A stretch of DNA of 64,000 nt, taken from Apteryx mantelli. Its lineage: Eukaryota > Chordata > Aves > Apterygiformes > Apterygidae. Where the stretch lies: contig NC_090020.1 of the NCBI RefSeq assembly GCF_036417845.1, forward strand, positions 43,074,425-43,138,424, in the 5' to 3' direction. Shown here in pieces: positions 23,042 through 35,972 of this stretch. The position numbers and the translations under genes are program-made. Position 1 is the stretch's first letter. Each line of letters starts with the position of its first letter. Under the pieces are notes generated by a model that was given only the letters and a program-made list of their open reading frames with translations, had not been told where the DNA came from and did no database searches.

Positions 23042-25515
23042 ATGTATGACTTTGATACAGTCAGATGGGAAATTTGCTGTATTGGTTCCTTCATCACTGT
23101 TAGCGAATGTTTATCCATTACTTGCATTGGAGGCAGATGATCATTGTAATGTTAATAGGAATTTGAACAGTTTATAGTTCTGTAGAATATTTCTTTCAGA
23201 AGAAAAAAATTGCTGTTTTGTTGATGCTTTTTGAAGTCTACTTTTTATTGGTAGATTGAGATGAATTCTATGCTAATTCCTCTTGCATTCTTGAATTATG
23301 GCCTAGCTAGGCACTGTCGCTGGGATCTTCATCTATTAATCATGGAAGCTGCTTTCTTATTCAGTTGCCATAGTTTCAGTGCCTCAGATAGTGTTGGGGT
23401 GCCTTGGGAAAGGCTTGAGATATACTCGGACTTGCAAGCCTTGCAGTTATTTTGGCAGTAGTAGTGCTCTGAAAGAACAGAAAACAGCATCCAACATTGT
23501 TCAGAGCTGGATTAAAAGAGACAACTTCTGGTTATGTCTCTCTGGACCTTGTTATGTGAACATCCAGCTGATATTTACTCAGAAGATTTGCTTCTTGTTT
23601 TGTCTTGCTAATAAAAATGTAGAGTTCAGAGACTAATGGCTACCTTTATCTATTGCAAGAAAGGCTTTTCATTAGTGCTGCTGATAAATGGTTGGGTAAA
23701 TTAGGGCATTTAGGGTTTCCTAAGCAGTCCAGGTAATTTGTTTTACATTCTCTTTTAACCTAGCTACATACAACATGACATCATGTTTGAGACTGAGTTA
23801 ATGTTTATTGTTTCCATTGTTACCTTAAATTTAGCCTTTTTCTTCGGTGTCCAATGACAATAAGTATCCTTTTGTTAGCTGCAGAGCTGTTTGAATTACA
23901 AAGAAGAAAGGGGGAAGTAAACTTTTGTCAGACGGAACTAGTACTCTTTCAGCACTGTGTTGGCATTGGTAGTATTTTTTTTTTAATAATGTTTCAATGT
24001 CTGTTCACAAATGTAGCATTAAAACATGCATGCTTTTAGAAATGCAGAGCTGTAAGTGGTCAAGAGTAGCTTGTTTAACAAATGAGAGAAATGGTAAAGA
24101 AGTAAATAGGTCTGATAAGAAAGTAGCTGAAAGACTGAATTCCATGTAGTGTTGAATGTTAATTGTTTTTTGTTAGTTATGCACAATATAAAATAATGCA
24201 GAGACATCTTTTGCTAAGCATAAAGCTTTTTCTTTCCCCATTGAGAAAAAAATTTTCATCGCTTTTGTGTGAGCTGGAGTAAGCAGATATTTAAACCCCA
24301 TTTCTTTTGCACTTTATTTTCCAGTGTCTCAAGAATTAAGTGATTCCCTCCAGTTTTAATAAAGCAGTTTGGTTCTTGCATAGATAAGCTTGATAGGTAT
24401 TTTCTGATCACAAAAAAAGCCTTTAAAATTCACATAAAGCAGAGAAACATGTTAAAAGCATTGCAGCTTAGATTAAAGAATTCAATATTATTGGAACTAA
24501 TCTGGAAAATTAGCCACTTTTTAACTTTCAAATAGTTAGCTCTCATTCAAAGATGAGCTTCAGTTTGGGATTTTACTACCCAGTCTTGTCATTTTTCCAA
24601 CAGGATCAATAAGCAGACTGGGAACGTGTGCTTGTTATTTGTAATTGACATTCAGGAGTCCTACCAAAGGAACCATTTCAAAGTCCAAGAATTCCATATG
24701 AATTTTAAAGATAACAAAGCTTTGCCTGCTGGTAGATACACAGAACATCCATATTTGTAATTTTGAACTCTCACACAGTATGAAGTTCCTATTTTATGGT
24801 CTGACTTTTTAATATTCTATTGTATATGCATATTGTATATGAAGTTAAGCCAAAACTTCTTCTGGCTAAACCCACAATGTATGTGTACCTAGAAGCATAC
24901 CACTGTGCTAGTTTGGCAGTCTGACAGGGCAAGTAATATGCCCTGGCCAATTTGCAGTTCCTTTTGGAAGGGACCTGGTGATTGCCAGAGCAGACTGTTA
25001 CGAAGGAAAAATATCTTGGGTCAAAAGCTGTAGAGGTACAAATTCAGTTGTATTTTTTTCTCAGAATTTGTAGTATTCTATTTAGTTTCAGGTTAGATGT
25101 AGAATCGTTCTGTTTAGAAATGAATTTAAGCAGTTCTGTAAGGTACCTATGTACTTTCAGTTAACGTTAATGTTTTTTATTAATTATTATTTATTTTTTA
25201 TGTCCAAGATACTGAGGTGTGTAGTGATAAGTGATTGTATAGTCAGTATAGAGGCCCAATCTTGTTCCTGTTGGAGAGAAAAGTAGAGTTTCTGCTGACA
25301 CCTCAGCAGCAAACCCTTATTCCATTTACAGTTCAATCTAGTTCATTTACTTTATTTATGGTTGGTCATAAGAGTTCATCTACATCCCCAGGCAGCTGAA
25401 TTTTAGCAGCAGATCTCCTGAGCTCATCAGGAAAAGACAAAAATTATTTCTGGGTAACTATTACATTTTTATCTTTCTGTTTTGCAAAGCTTACACGTGT
25501 TGAATAGCATCTTAC

Positions 25516-25832
25516 CGCCTGAATATTCCTGGAAGGCTGAAAGTTGACTTGGACTTCATGCTTATGAAGAGGCGAGAGAAGGAAGAAGGGCCTCCCTCAT
25601 TTGGCCACAGAGTGCCCCTGTCGATGCATCCCATCAGTCGGGTGCACGCAGCATTCACACCTGAGCTCTCCACGTTTGTTTCAGTTGTTTTGGGGCCAGT
25701 CAATGGGGAGGGTTGATGGGAAGGGAAGCTGAAGCCGTTGCCTTGGCTCTGCTTCTCCAGTGCTTTGGCCAGTGCGACTGGGTCGGCTTGGGAAGTACTG
25801 CAGTTGTAATTGGCACAGGCCAAAGCGGGAAA
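25516..25832 (-). CDS. Candidate coding-textured exon, unrecognised
   Basis: On the minus strand the frame is open for 105 codons from 25,832 (just after an upstream TAG) to AGGCG|GTAAG, a good donor with last exon base 25,516, leaving a 2-base phase. Codon choice is exon-like: many C/G third positions and runs such as CTG GAG AAG CAG AGC. Retained CpGs and higher GC set the block apart from its AT-rich flanks. The peptide is hydrophilic, rich in Ser, Thr and Pro, ending KSKSTFSLPGIFR; I recognise no domain. A possible internal start is MGC at the ATG near 25,630, where an N-terminal Gly-Cys could be lipid-modified. The upstream acceptor (GTAGTAG, with a pyrimidine run 25-35 nt before it) is weak. 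It could instead be an alternative first exon, a decayed pseudogene, a noncoding exon, or chance. Confidence 0.3.
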
Positions 25833-26039
25833 CTACTACATCCTCTCCGTAAATGCCAGAGCAAGAAAAAAGGTGGGATGCCTTTGGGTCTTGTAGAGGT
25901 GCAAGTTTTTCACTTGCCCTGTGCACAGAGTACAGCTGCATGTCTGTCGCTTGATTCATGTTCTGTGGCAAAGCAGAGGCTGAGTCTGACAGGGTTATCT
26001 TTTTTGAGTAGTATTGCACTCCATGAGCCTGGCTAAATG

Positions 26040-29000
26040 TGGCCTGATATTTGATTCAGAATGTCTTTTGTATTATATAGAGGGGATCACAAGCTGTTTA
26101 ACTGCAATCTTGAAGCTCAGGTCATTCTTTATACTACTGGTTTTTCATCATAATTCTAATCTTTGCTAATGAAAGCAGGGCATAGAGCATTAAAATCAAC
26201 TTTTGAATTTAGTTTTCTGTGTGAACAAAAACTTGGTTCCATGTCTATAAACTTCTAATAGCATTCAACCCATCAGCTTCCAAATAATTTGTATTTATTA
26301 ATTATGAGTGTTCACCTTTTGCAATTATTACTTATTGATTTTAACTATCTTAATGAAAAGTTACCTAAGTTAAATTTATTTTTAATATTTGCTATCATCT
26401 GCTGTAGGAAGGTGATTATGTAACATCATTTTTTCAGAACTGTGTCCACCCAGTATGATTTTTTTTTTAATAAAAATACATTGTGCAGAAGATTTTTCGT
26501 CTTGGAAAAGAATTAGAGAGGCAAGTCATTTCAGATTTTGCAAAGAAGTGAGATGACAAACTTTTTCTAGTGATTCTTTGGGATCTAGATGCTTTTCTTT
26601 CCTGGTAAAATGATTCTTGAATAGGAATTTTGTTTTTCTTTACAAAGAAATTAAGACTCAAATCCTTAAAGAGCTGTTGTGGGAAAAGGAAAGGTTTTGC
26701 ATGAGCTACTACACTTTTTCATTATCATCTGCAAGGTGTTTCCTTTTGTTTCTGTTGCAGGGAAGTTCAGCATGTTCAGATACACTGATTAATTCCGTCA
26801 CGAGAGGCGTATGTTGTAGGGTGGTGTCTTCTTTTTTTGCTTTATCCTGTTCTGAGCATAAGACCTAGAGATACTGCCAGAACACTTCCTTTCCCAAGAT
26901 GTACAAGAAAAAAAAAAAAGGAGGGGGTCCTTTTCTTGCTCAATGGCGTGTGTAGTCTGAAAGCATATTTAGCCAACCTGGAGCTAATAGCCTGAAGGTG
27001 TGAGATGAAGGCTGCTGACTGACTGGCTGACTGTGAGAATAATGCTATTTTAATTTGTCGGAATATTTTTCTTAGTGTACTGCATATATGCATAAAAGTA
27101 TAAGGGAAAAAAAGCTTTAAAATGGAAAGCAAAGTGTCTGTAATGCAGTGAGTTCTCTGACATGAATTCTGATTCCATTTCAGCACACCCTTTACATTTT
27201 TGTCTGCTTTTTCTTTTTTTTGGTTGCGTTCATCTATGTTTATGTGCTAAGCTGTCTTGTGTAGCTGAAATCCTGGAGGTGACATCATTTGCAAAAAACA
27301 CATATAGCACCCAACTCAAGTGTTGTTTATGTGAGAAAGGCAGTTAGCTTGACCCTTTCTGGTAACATGGTGTTGCAACTAAATGCTGCTGATGTGCTGA
27401 AGAGGGGTGGAAAATGTAGGTTGCATAATGACTGCTAATGTCAGAGAAGGGATTTGTAAGAATGCTTGCACTGATTTACCTTGAATAGCAAATCAGTTCC
27501 TTAGACTTTTTTTTTTTTTCCATAAGTGGTTACTAATCAGTTTTAGTGTAAAACAGTTCAAAGAATTCATTGTTGTCAAAGTCAAAAAAACTAAAGAGCT
27601 TTTCAAAACCTGAAACACCTACATTGGTACTCACACCACTGTTTTTTCAGAACTAATTCTGACCTCCTCCTTTATGCCAGACTCCTAAGATCTGAATATT
27701 GGGGTACCCTGCTATAAAACTCTATTCAAACAAATTGCCTTAACTTGTCTGAGTATTGTCATCAGACCCAATTACGTTACTCATGTAAGTAAGTGCAGAG
27801 CTGCTGGGCTGAGGCACGAAAATATGGGTTAGCAGGATCTAACATTTATCTCTTAACATCAAACAGACAAAATGAGGGCAAAGTTTTGCTTCAGCTCACA
27901 CATCCATATTTATTTCACCAGGCATGGGATTTGTCTAAAAAGGCCTAATGCAACTCATTCGTATCAGTGACAGAACTCTTTCTGACTTCAAGAGTTGCTA
28001 TTAATTCCTGAAATCTAAAATATTTGGAAGAAATCGGCTCATGAGCAAACAGATATCAAAACCATCAAGAAGGCATTGTTCTGCAGAATACAAGGGTATG
28101 TTGATAAACTGGTATTTTAGCTTGAAGAGTTTGGGGCTGGAATTTTTTCAAAAGTAAAACATCAAAAAATATATATAGTAGCAAGACTGGAATGCCACTC
28201 CACAATTTTGTTTTCATTTTCTAGACAAACATCTTGTAATAACCTGTTGTAAGAATTAATTGGATTTAATAAAGGGTTCCATAGGAATGAACCAAATATA
28301 TTTACATAAATACATTTTGTGGGGGGGGGGTGTATGGGAGGGGGGCCTTAAAGGTTTCTACAGCAGAATTTACTTAGAGTTCATTGCATTTTTCATTAGT
28401 TGTATTGCAGAACCTGGAAGAGGGCAAGTAATTTTTCTTACCCTTCTATAATGGCCTTAGAAATTGCTACAGATTTCAAGAGAAGAAAAAAACCTGTCAC
28501 CTTATGATGCAGTTTGTAAATCCAGTGGTAAAGGTACGACTCATAATATACTGTGTAAATAAACAGAAGAAGGGCTTGGTCACATTTTTATAGTGAAAGT
28601 GAGTCTCTAACGACTTATACAGTTTTCTCTGTTGGGCTGTTTACATTGTGAAAGCTAACAGAAAAGTGTATTTTCCTTTTTCTTTTACATGTAGCCTGCC
28701 CTCTTGTGTTTATAAATCTCAGTGCAGGCACTTCAGGCAGCCAGATGATTACTAGGGTAGTGAAAACAGTGGGAAAAAAACAGGAAATGATAGACACAAG
28801 CCATACTCTTCAAAGGCCCTGAAGTGCGTTGCCTTGCTGTCTACAGTATAAGAAGCAATGTAGTTTACAGTTTTCTTCTATAAAGACATTTGAAAGTGGG
28901 TTAGCCAAATGGACATGCAGAAAAGCTCTAGGAGCCAATTCACAGCAATGGGTAAAGGCCATAAAGCATATGGTTAAAGTGAAACACGCTGCCTACCTGA

Positions 29001-30900
29001 GGAATTGCTAATAAGATTCTTACACAGTTTTCATGTCTCAGTCCTGCTTTTACAGAAAATAAATTCATGTTTAGTTTCAGTGGTTGCACGATTTTGCTCA
29101 GCCCTATAGGATAGATAAGAAAATCAAACTATGCAAGTGCAACCAGTTGAACACAAAATAATACAATTTGCACTGAACAGAAACCATGTCTGTGCATATT
29201 AGCAAAACAGTTTCTCAGGTTAACATTCTCGCAATCTGTCTTGAGCTCTGGTTCTTTTTTATGATTATTAAAAAGCTAAGTAGTAAAAGGGATTCTAACA
29301 GCATAGATTGAGACAAATTAGTTAGATTTTTTGAGAAAGAAGGAAAGACAGAGATTCCAGGTCCTTTAAACATTTTTTTTCTTTCTGTTCAGACAAGAGT
29401 TTCAAAATTGCTCCAAGCTATTAAATAGTTTCTGGCGGTAGTTTTAACACTTCCCTTTACTCAGATGAAGTAAGTTTTCCCTAGCTCGAAAGTATTTTTT
29501 TACTCTCTTATGTATAAAGAGCTTCCAGAATTTTGAAAAATATATAAAGTTTTTGTAAGATGCAGAAGAATAGACTGCAGCAGCTGTATATTGTGCAAGT
29601 ATTTAGTAGAATAAAGAAACGGTAATTCCTGTAATTCTTTATTTTAAATGTAATTTAGATTTCAGCTAGAGATGGGTTTGACCCACATATCCAGGGACAT
29701 TTTAATTTTCATTTTTCCAATCCAGGTTTTAACTACATGAGAAACAGCATTTGGATTTGGGTTTTGCCTCAAGTCAATCCTATGTGAACTCGGTTATTTT
29801 TAAACATTTCATTTGTATCTTGCTGAGATGCAACATCTTTCAACCTACATGCAGTTCATTTTCTTAAATATAGTCATATTTTGGATCCAGAACAGGAAAA
29901 TGGAGGTTAAGGTGGTGGTTGTTTAGCCATCCTGTAGTGACTTTAAGCATTTAGGATTCAAGCCCAAACATGCCCAAGTCCTAACAAAAAGGACTTGGAG
30001 GGGTTAGCATGTTTTGTTGTTGTTTTTTTTTTTAACTTCAAAGCAAGATCCCCACAGAGAGAGGTTTACGTTTTGGTGTAATTCTGCTCCAGCTCCTGCT
30101 GATCTCTTGAGATCTGCACAGGCTCTTAAGAAATCTGCAGATGGGCAAAGCTGAATACTGACGATGTCTATGGTCATGTGCTGATTCTGCACCTCTTTAT
30201 TTGCCCTTTGGCTTTAGCACTGTGCCTCCATTGAATCCATTTTGCCAGGGTACAGTCTTCTGGGCACTGCTGCAGACTGTCCCACAGAAGTGGATTCCCA
30301 GCTGGAGAAGCCATTTTAGAAAAGGTGATGTGTCTGTATTTGTATCCTGTAATTGTTCTAGGGGCAGATCATTTAGGAGCTTTTTCTTGCTTAAGACCCT
30401 GGTTCACACCTTTGCATTCCACTCAGTCCACACCTCAGTCACACATCTGTAAGCCTGCAGGTGGTTTTAGACAAAATCTTGGGGAGAATGCTGCTGGCAA
30501 GCAGCTGGCCTTTAGTGTGGAAGGAAGGGGATACATTCACAAAGACATCTCTCAGTTCTTTAGACTCATTGCTCAGGTCTCACTTTTTTTGTTGTTTTTA
30601 ATAAAATGTATCGTGTATGTTTAGAATGTGCCATAACTAAAATGTTGAGAGACTTGGAATGGAAACAACTCAAATGCATACATAAATAAATCAAATGCGC
30701 CAAAGGAATTATGAAAACCTCCAAGCTTTCTCTTTGTGGGTACACCATGAAGTTGATGCGTTAGGGCAGGGAAATCCATCTGCAAATATGGATGTTGCCT
30801 GATTCCTTCACTCGCGCCTGTTATGTGCTGGTAAACCAGACTTTTCAGTCCAGGCATTTGTTTATTTAGATTTATACTTTGTGCTAGCTATGGGTTTGGA
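26040..30900. other. AT-rich noncoding DNA
   Basis: No gene or named repeat seen. It holds A/T runs, a G10 run at 28,321, a short GACT/GGCT tandem near 27,015-27,033, and an isolated strong acceptor-like site (TTTCTGTTGCAG ending 26,760) with no matching donor close by. Confidence 0.5.
28321..28330. repeat. Poly-G run (10 G)
   Basis: Uninterrupted G10, followed by a second G-rich stretch to 28,345. Confidence 0.9.
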
Positions 30901-30951
30901 GAAGTTAAGACTGAAACAGCCTCCTTTTCTTTTTTTTTTTTTTTTCCTCAG

Positions 30952-31073
30952 TACAAACCACAGACTTTCTAGGCATCTGTTCAAAACCCTTTTCAATACC
31001 CACTGAATAGCCTGGAAAATAGGGAGGTTGTGTATTGGAAAGGTCATCGGATTTTCAGTGTGACCAACAGAAG
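30952..31073 (+). ncRNA. Candidate internal noncoding exon, + strand
   Basis: A long pyrimidine tract (CTTTTC then about 15 T, then CCTCAG) ends in AG at 30,950-30,951. At the other end is CAGAAG|GTGAGA, a strong donor with last exon base 31,073. The resulting exon is 122 bp, a typical internal exon size. All three + frames carry stop codons (TAG, TGA, TAG within the first 80 bases), so it would be noncoding. It falls between the donor at 18,387 and the acceptor at 33,049. The T tract could also be a simple T run that happens to precede CAG. Confidence 0.3.
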
Positions 31074-33049
31074 GTGAGAAGAGGTGGAGAAAGTGTTACA
31101 GCATCAGGCTTCCCGTGGAACGCTGCTGGAGCAGCCCCAGTGCTGCAGCCATAGCATTAGCTCCAGCCTCACTGTTTGGGTCTCACAGGCTCCAATGATA
31201 AGGAAAGATGGTTTCTGTCACCATGCAGGGTAGTTAGGAAGAAACAGAGGAGCCACTGAGCAAAAAGGAGACTCATGTTACCTAGGCAGTTTATCTTTTA
31301 AGAAATAGGTGGGATACTCCATAAAATACTATGTTACACTGTTGTGATGGAACCCGTGATTTCTTAGGAGCACGTGCAGTATTTCCATTGACATCAACAG
31401 ATGTGAAACAAGGACACTATCTTTGGCTGGGGCTTTAACTTAGAAAAACTAGGACATCTTAAAGGCAATTCTGTCATTCTCTGCTTTAAACTACATTGTA
31501 CCTTTGCGTTAGAGTACGTGATATAAAAAGATAAAACATTGTTCTGGAACCTGCAAGACTAAGTGGAAAATTAGGGACAAAATGGTTCTGTTAACTGCAG
31601 AAAAATCCTTTCTATCAGTGTAAATGAAACCCTTTTCTTGAACTGAGTACTTCATACCTAATGCATATTGTCAGCATTAACTATGAGTGGGCTAAAAGAT
31701 AGGAAATTGTTGTCCTGCTGAAGGATGCATTGGAGGAGAATAAGTAATACAGAATTTATCCACATCAATATTTGCTATGTCTTTGAAGTGTTTGTAATAT
31801 TTAGAAAAGTTTATATGTCAAGTTAATGTCTGCTCTGTAAGCTTGCTAGAGAGATTCTAAGAAAGCTATAAATAATTTCCAGAAAATTGATTTTTTTTTC
31901 CCATAGCAAAACAGCTAAGACTATCACTTTATCTTGACCACATTTTTTGAATGAAGCATCACGCACAATATTTCAGTGAAAAGAAAGGTATTTTGGATAG
32001 TTGCTCCCCAGTCAATTAAGCTGAAATTAAGTTTGTGGGGGGCATATCAGTGCTTTTAGTCTGTGTAATCTCTCAAAAACATTGTCTTCGAAAAGATAAA
32101 ATCATGACTAAGTCAGCAAGAAGCCCATAAACCTTGAAATTATGGGCAGATGCAGCTGTGGTAGCATACTGCTCTTGATTCGTCCCAACTCCACCCACAA
32201 GCAGAGGGACAAATACAGGAATGTAGAGAAAGATACAGTATAAGGAAAAGAGCTTATAGGGAGCAAAGTAGCTGTAAGCTCAAGGCTGAGCGATGGAAGG
32301 TTTCTAGAAACAGAGGGTTCAAGGGAATAGGGGAAGGCCTGTATCTGTACTGCTGTATACAAGGATGGAGGAAGGACAGAGGTACAGGAGGAATGTGCTT
32401 TTATTTCATTGCTCTCTCTACCTTACAAACCTGCAGTGTGCTGTACGGTGATTCCTTTCTGATGAGCTGTCCCTGTCAAAGGTGTTTAGGAAGCTTGAAG
32501 TGAAAAAATAGATGGCACAGGGAAAAGATAAAAGTAGCTTTGTCTCTGTCTGATTTCTTTACCCTTCATATAAAATTCTGTAGGTGGGAGAGAAAGCCCA
32601 AAAGGGAATCTGTCCTGTTCCCATACCCTATTTCTTGCCCCTGGGAAATCTCATGAGATTCCTTTAACTTTTCTAACAAACTGCTGGTAGAAAAAGAAAG
32701 TTTTTTCCCTCATTGCCAAGCATCTCCAGTGATTGGCTTAGAAAGGTATTTTTCTGTGGAGAAAAGAGATTAATACACAATACGGCAGAAAGAAGAGGCG
32801 TTGTTTTCCAGCAAGCATTTTGTGTGTGCTGTGAAGCTTGTCGGAGTTGGTGTCGGAGCAAGACGTATAGTTTCAAAAGCTGGTAACTTTTAAAATTTGG
32901 ATTTAGTATCTCATTCTGAACCATGGAAGAAGTACAGTAAGCAATTGTGTTGTAATCTTAAATCTTGAGTAAATAGGTGGAAAGAGGATTTACAATATAT
33001 GAATTTTAAGGGAAATTGCTAATGGGATATAGAATCTTTTTACTTCTAG

Positions 33050-33178
33050 GCCAAGGCTGATTTTACGTTGGTACGACTGTGAGTGGAAGGCCTTACCGTT
33101 TGACAGCTGGCTGGTCAACTGTATGAAATAAGTTAATGGCTTTTGTCCGGTTTCCACTGTACTAATAAAACTTCCTTT
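33050..33178 (+). ncRNA. Candidate terminal exon or truncated retrocopy, + strand
   Basis: CTTTTTACTTCTAG ending at 33,049 is a good acceptor. The 129-bp unit that follows has higher GC than its flanks, an AATAAA signal at 33,164-33,169, and ends about 9 bases later at a 15-A run (33,179-33,193). One frame reads 25 codons to a TAA at 33,126-33,128, another (beginning AKADF) reads 10 codons to a TGA; I recognise neither. Two readings fit: the last exon of a spliced RNA whose cleavage site abuts a genomic A run, or a 5'-truncated retrocopy whose tail is the A run. The sequence upstream is intron-like, and I saw no clear target-site duplication. Confidence 0.35.
33164..33169 (+). terminator. Polyadenylation signal AATAAA
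   Basis: Canonical hexamer 9 bases before an A15 run, within the terminal-exon-like unit. Isolated AATAAA motifs are common in AT-rich DNA; the context here is what raises its weight. Confidence 0.4.
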
Positions 33179-33193
33179 AAAAAAAAAAAAAAA
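33179..33193 (+). repeat. A15 run
   Basis: Uninterrupted 15 A directly after the AATAAA-bearing unit; either a genomic A run or a retroposed poly(A) tail. Confidence 0.85.
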
Positions 33194-35859
33194 TCACTGC
33201 ACCTGGCACTGTTTAGGGAAATTGTCAGTAGCCTCAGCAAGGAAGCAAAGGCCTACCTAGATACAGAAGTTAAACTTATTAGAAGTTAGATTTTGATGTT
33301 TCATTCCTTTTAAATAGTGGCAGCCTGTTTTCAAAGTGAGAGGTTTTTTGGAAGGGGAAGAAGGAGGGAGAGGCTGGTGGCTCTAGAGACAGTAGGCACC
33401 CAGGCACCAGTCTGGCATTTCTGATGTAGCCCAAAATTCTTGCTGAAATAAGCAGGATTTGTCTTTGTAAAGACAGTGGATATAGAGTTTGTCTTATAGT
33501 AGAGGAAAAATAATATCAGAATGAAATCCTCATTTTAAGGTGTAATAATCTATGTCATGCTGTTGCTGTAAATGGTGATGTGCCAATACATATGTAAAGT
33601 TCAAAATGCTGTTTTCCAAGCTCAAGGCCTAGATGTCGGCAGAGAGAAGAACTGTTGAACTAGCTGCTCAAAAATGAACCAAGAGTGCAGCATGCTGGCT
33701 GGGTAATTCCAGGAGGAAGGGTAATATATGTGGCTGCTCTATCTGTTCTGTGATGAACATGAGCAATCTGGTATTTGTCATAGGTCTTAAAACTGAAAAC
33801 GAACATAAATAAAGAATCTCTCTGCAGCGAACGAAAGTTTTATAGCAGTTTCCAGGAATGAAATTAAACCTAAACTGCAAGGGAAATATTCTCTGCCATA
33901 TTCAAAGTTTGTGTACTGAACTTTTCAAATAAATGCTTTGTAAAAGTGATTTAATTCTGCTATGATTATGACCTTTCCCAAACATGCTGTTCCACATTAT
34001 CCTTTTAAATAAATTTGATTCATAACAGCTGCAACTCCCCCAACCACCCAAATTTTATTTTTTTAAATAGATCAGAGTTAAAAAAAATCCTCAAATCATT
34101 TAAAATAAAAATTTGATTTTATTTTTAAGCTAAAATGTGCTTGACAATGTCCCATTAATAATTAGATGGACTTGCTCCTACTTGGAGAGATTGCAATGGT
34201 CTATAGTTCAAACAGACAAACTATCTTTTCAGTTTCTGGAGCACTTTGTGAGTGTTTTTAGTATTGGTTGTCTGTGTGTGTTGAACAAGTACTAAAATCT
34301 GGCTTTATTATAAATGATGCTGCTTGGTGCCAAACTGTTTGAACCCAGAGGCAGGCTGTCATGGCTACATTATAAATTAACACGTACCCCCACCACATGC
34401 ACATGCAGACACTCACCCCCCGCACACACATCTATCATATGTATTTTCAAATGATGGTGTTTGTTTATGACCCATGACTGAATTGGTTCATTCATGGTGA
34501 ATGCTCCATGGAACATGGCAGTGTTCGAGTGCTGAGGACCTTGATTGCTTTCCCACCCTTTCCTCCTTCGCGTAGAAAACAGCCCTGGTGAAAGAAGCCG
34601 GGACACGCTCCGTCAGTAGTGCTCTGAGCTATTGAATCCGTTGTTTGGTTCTTCCCCTAAGACGCCAAATCTCATTTTATAGCACAGTGTGTTGTAGAAT
34701 TTTCACTTCATTAGGGCAACAGGCTTCTTGGTCTCCGGTTTTCCCATATATTGCTATTGCTGCCAGCACTGTGCAGCTTTCTGCATGTGTGACTACAACC
34801 TATTTTTCTGCAATTCTTGATGTGAGTGAGGGCTGCAGGCATAATATCCTATGTAGTTGTACACTAATGAGCTTGTCTACTAATTAGACAAAAAGACAAA
34901 GTTGGCAGTGTCTTTATTTATTCTCAGCGTGGCCTTTTTGACTTGTTTAGAGTTTCAGGGTGGTCTTGAGGGAAGAGGTTTGGTAAGCAATTGCTGAGTG
35001 TGTATTATGCTTTATCAACAGTGAAATAAAGTTTGTAAAATATTGTTTTGTTCCTTCTAAGCCAGATAACACAACATAATTAAATAAGTCAAACAGAAGC
35101 CAGACTGAACTTACTATTTAGAAGGAAAGGGAATCAAGTGGGAAAGTCCTTTCTTGGAATTTATTAACATTTTTGTGTGTACCGCATATGTTCTATGACA
35201 TCCATGATGAATGACAGAGTCACAGGTTAAATAGCATTTATTATGCACTTTTGACCACCTCCCTTGCACTTCACCTGCTAATGCTTCTCCCTCAAGGTTC
35301 CTTGAGCATTCTAGCCTTCTTGAGCAGCTTCAGGCAGCTGCCATTTGCTTAAAGGAAAGGGCATCGAAAGGTTACCTTTTTACCCAGCAAATGAAGAATT
35401 TCCTGTCTGGAAGTACATTTTGCCAAGGTAAAGGACATTTTTTGCTGAGGTAGGAAATAGGCTTAAAGCTGAGATCCTCTGATCTGGTAAGGTTAGAGGC
35501 AGATGGCCAGAATCTCAGGTGATTTGTATCTGCTCACTGATTGCTCCCTATCAAGTGTCAGTGCTTTGCAGTATTCAGAGCAGGACATTTTCATACCTGC
35601 AAGGAGAAACACACCGCTTGCCTTCTAGTTATGTGACTGAGGTGTCAGAATGTAAGATGTAAATGTAAAAAAAACTAGACTGTAAAAAAAAAAAAAAAAC
35701 AGACAGGATCATTCTGAGGTTTATAATTTTGAATTACTGTTTTTTCCTTCCTTCACCTTAGGTAGCTAAAACGTGATATTCATGAAAGTATGCAAAAATG
35801 GTATGAAACGATAAGCCAGTTTAAATGTGTGCAGTCCTTCAATCTTTCAATAATGCTTC

Positions 35860-35972
35860 TCTTGTCCATGGTTCTTCTCTGGGGCTTTATTTATGGCTGC
35901 TGCTAAAGACAGGATATTCCCAGGTAAGTGAACTTTTGGTCTGAATGGCCAGTATGGCCATTCTTATGTTCT
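35860..35972 (+). mobile_element. CR1 LINE 3'-end fragment
   Basis: The sequence contains GGCTGCTG..AAAGACAGGATA, then ACTTTTGGTCTGA, then CAGTATGGCCATTCTTATGT, in the order and spacing of the CR1 3' end found in birds, crocodilians and turtles. Only this end is clear; the 5' limit is approximate. CR1 elements are usually 5'-truncated, so a short non-autonomous remnant is expected. There is no reverse-transcriptase frame. A strong donor-like site (CCCAG|GTAAGTG, last base 35,923) lies inside it. Confidence 0.8.

Larger units (their letters stand above)
18390..25500. other. AT-rich noncoding DNA downstream of the island
   Basis: No exon or named repeat can be supported. It contains G/C homopolymers (19,990-20,000, 20,558-20,567, 21,212-21,222), an ATTT microsatellite and one small tandem duplication. 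Its position after a donor-like site would suit a first intron. Confidence 0.55.

Noticed and set aside
26749-26880. Strong acceptor TTTCTGTTGCAG ending at 26,760 as a possible exon start
   Set aside because: No acceptable donor or polyadenylation signal follows within a normal exon length.
35668-35700. A-rich direct repeat (TGTAAAAAAAA... twice) as a retroposon tail
   Set aside because: No AATAAA or transcript-like sequence precedes it, so it reads as a simple A-rich repeat.
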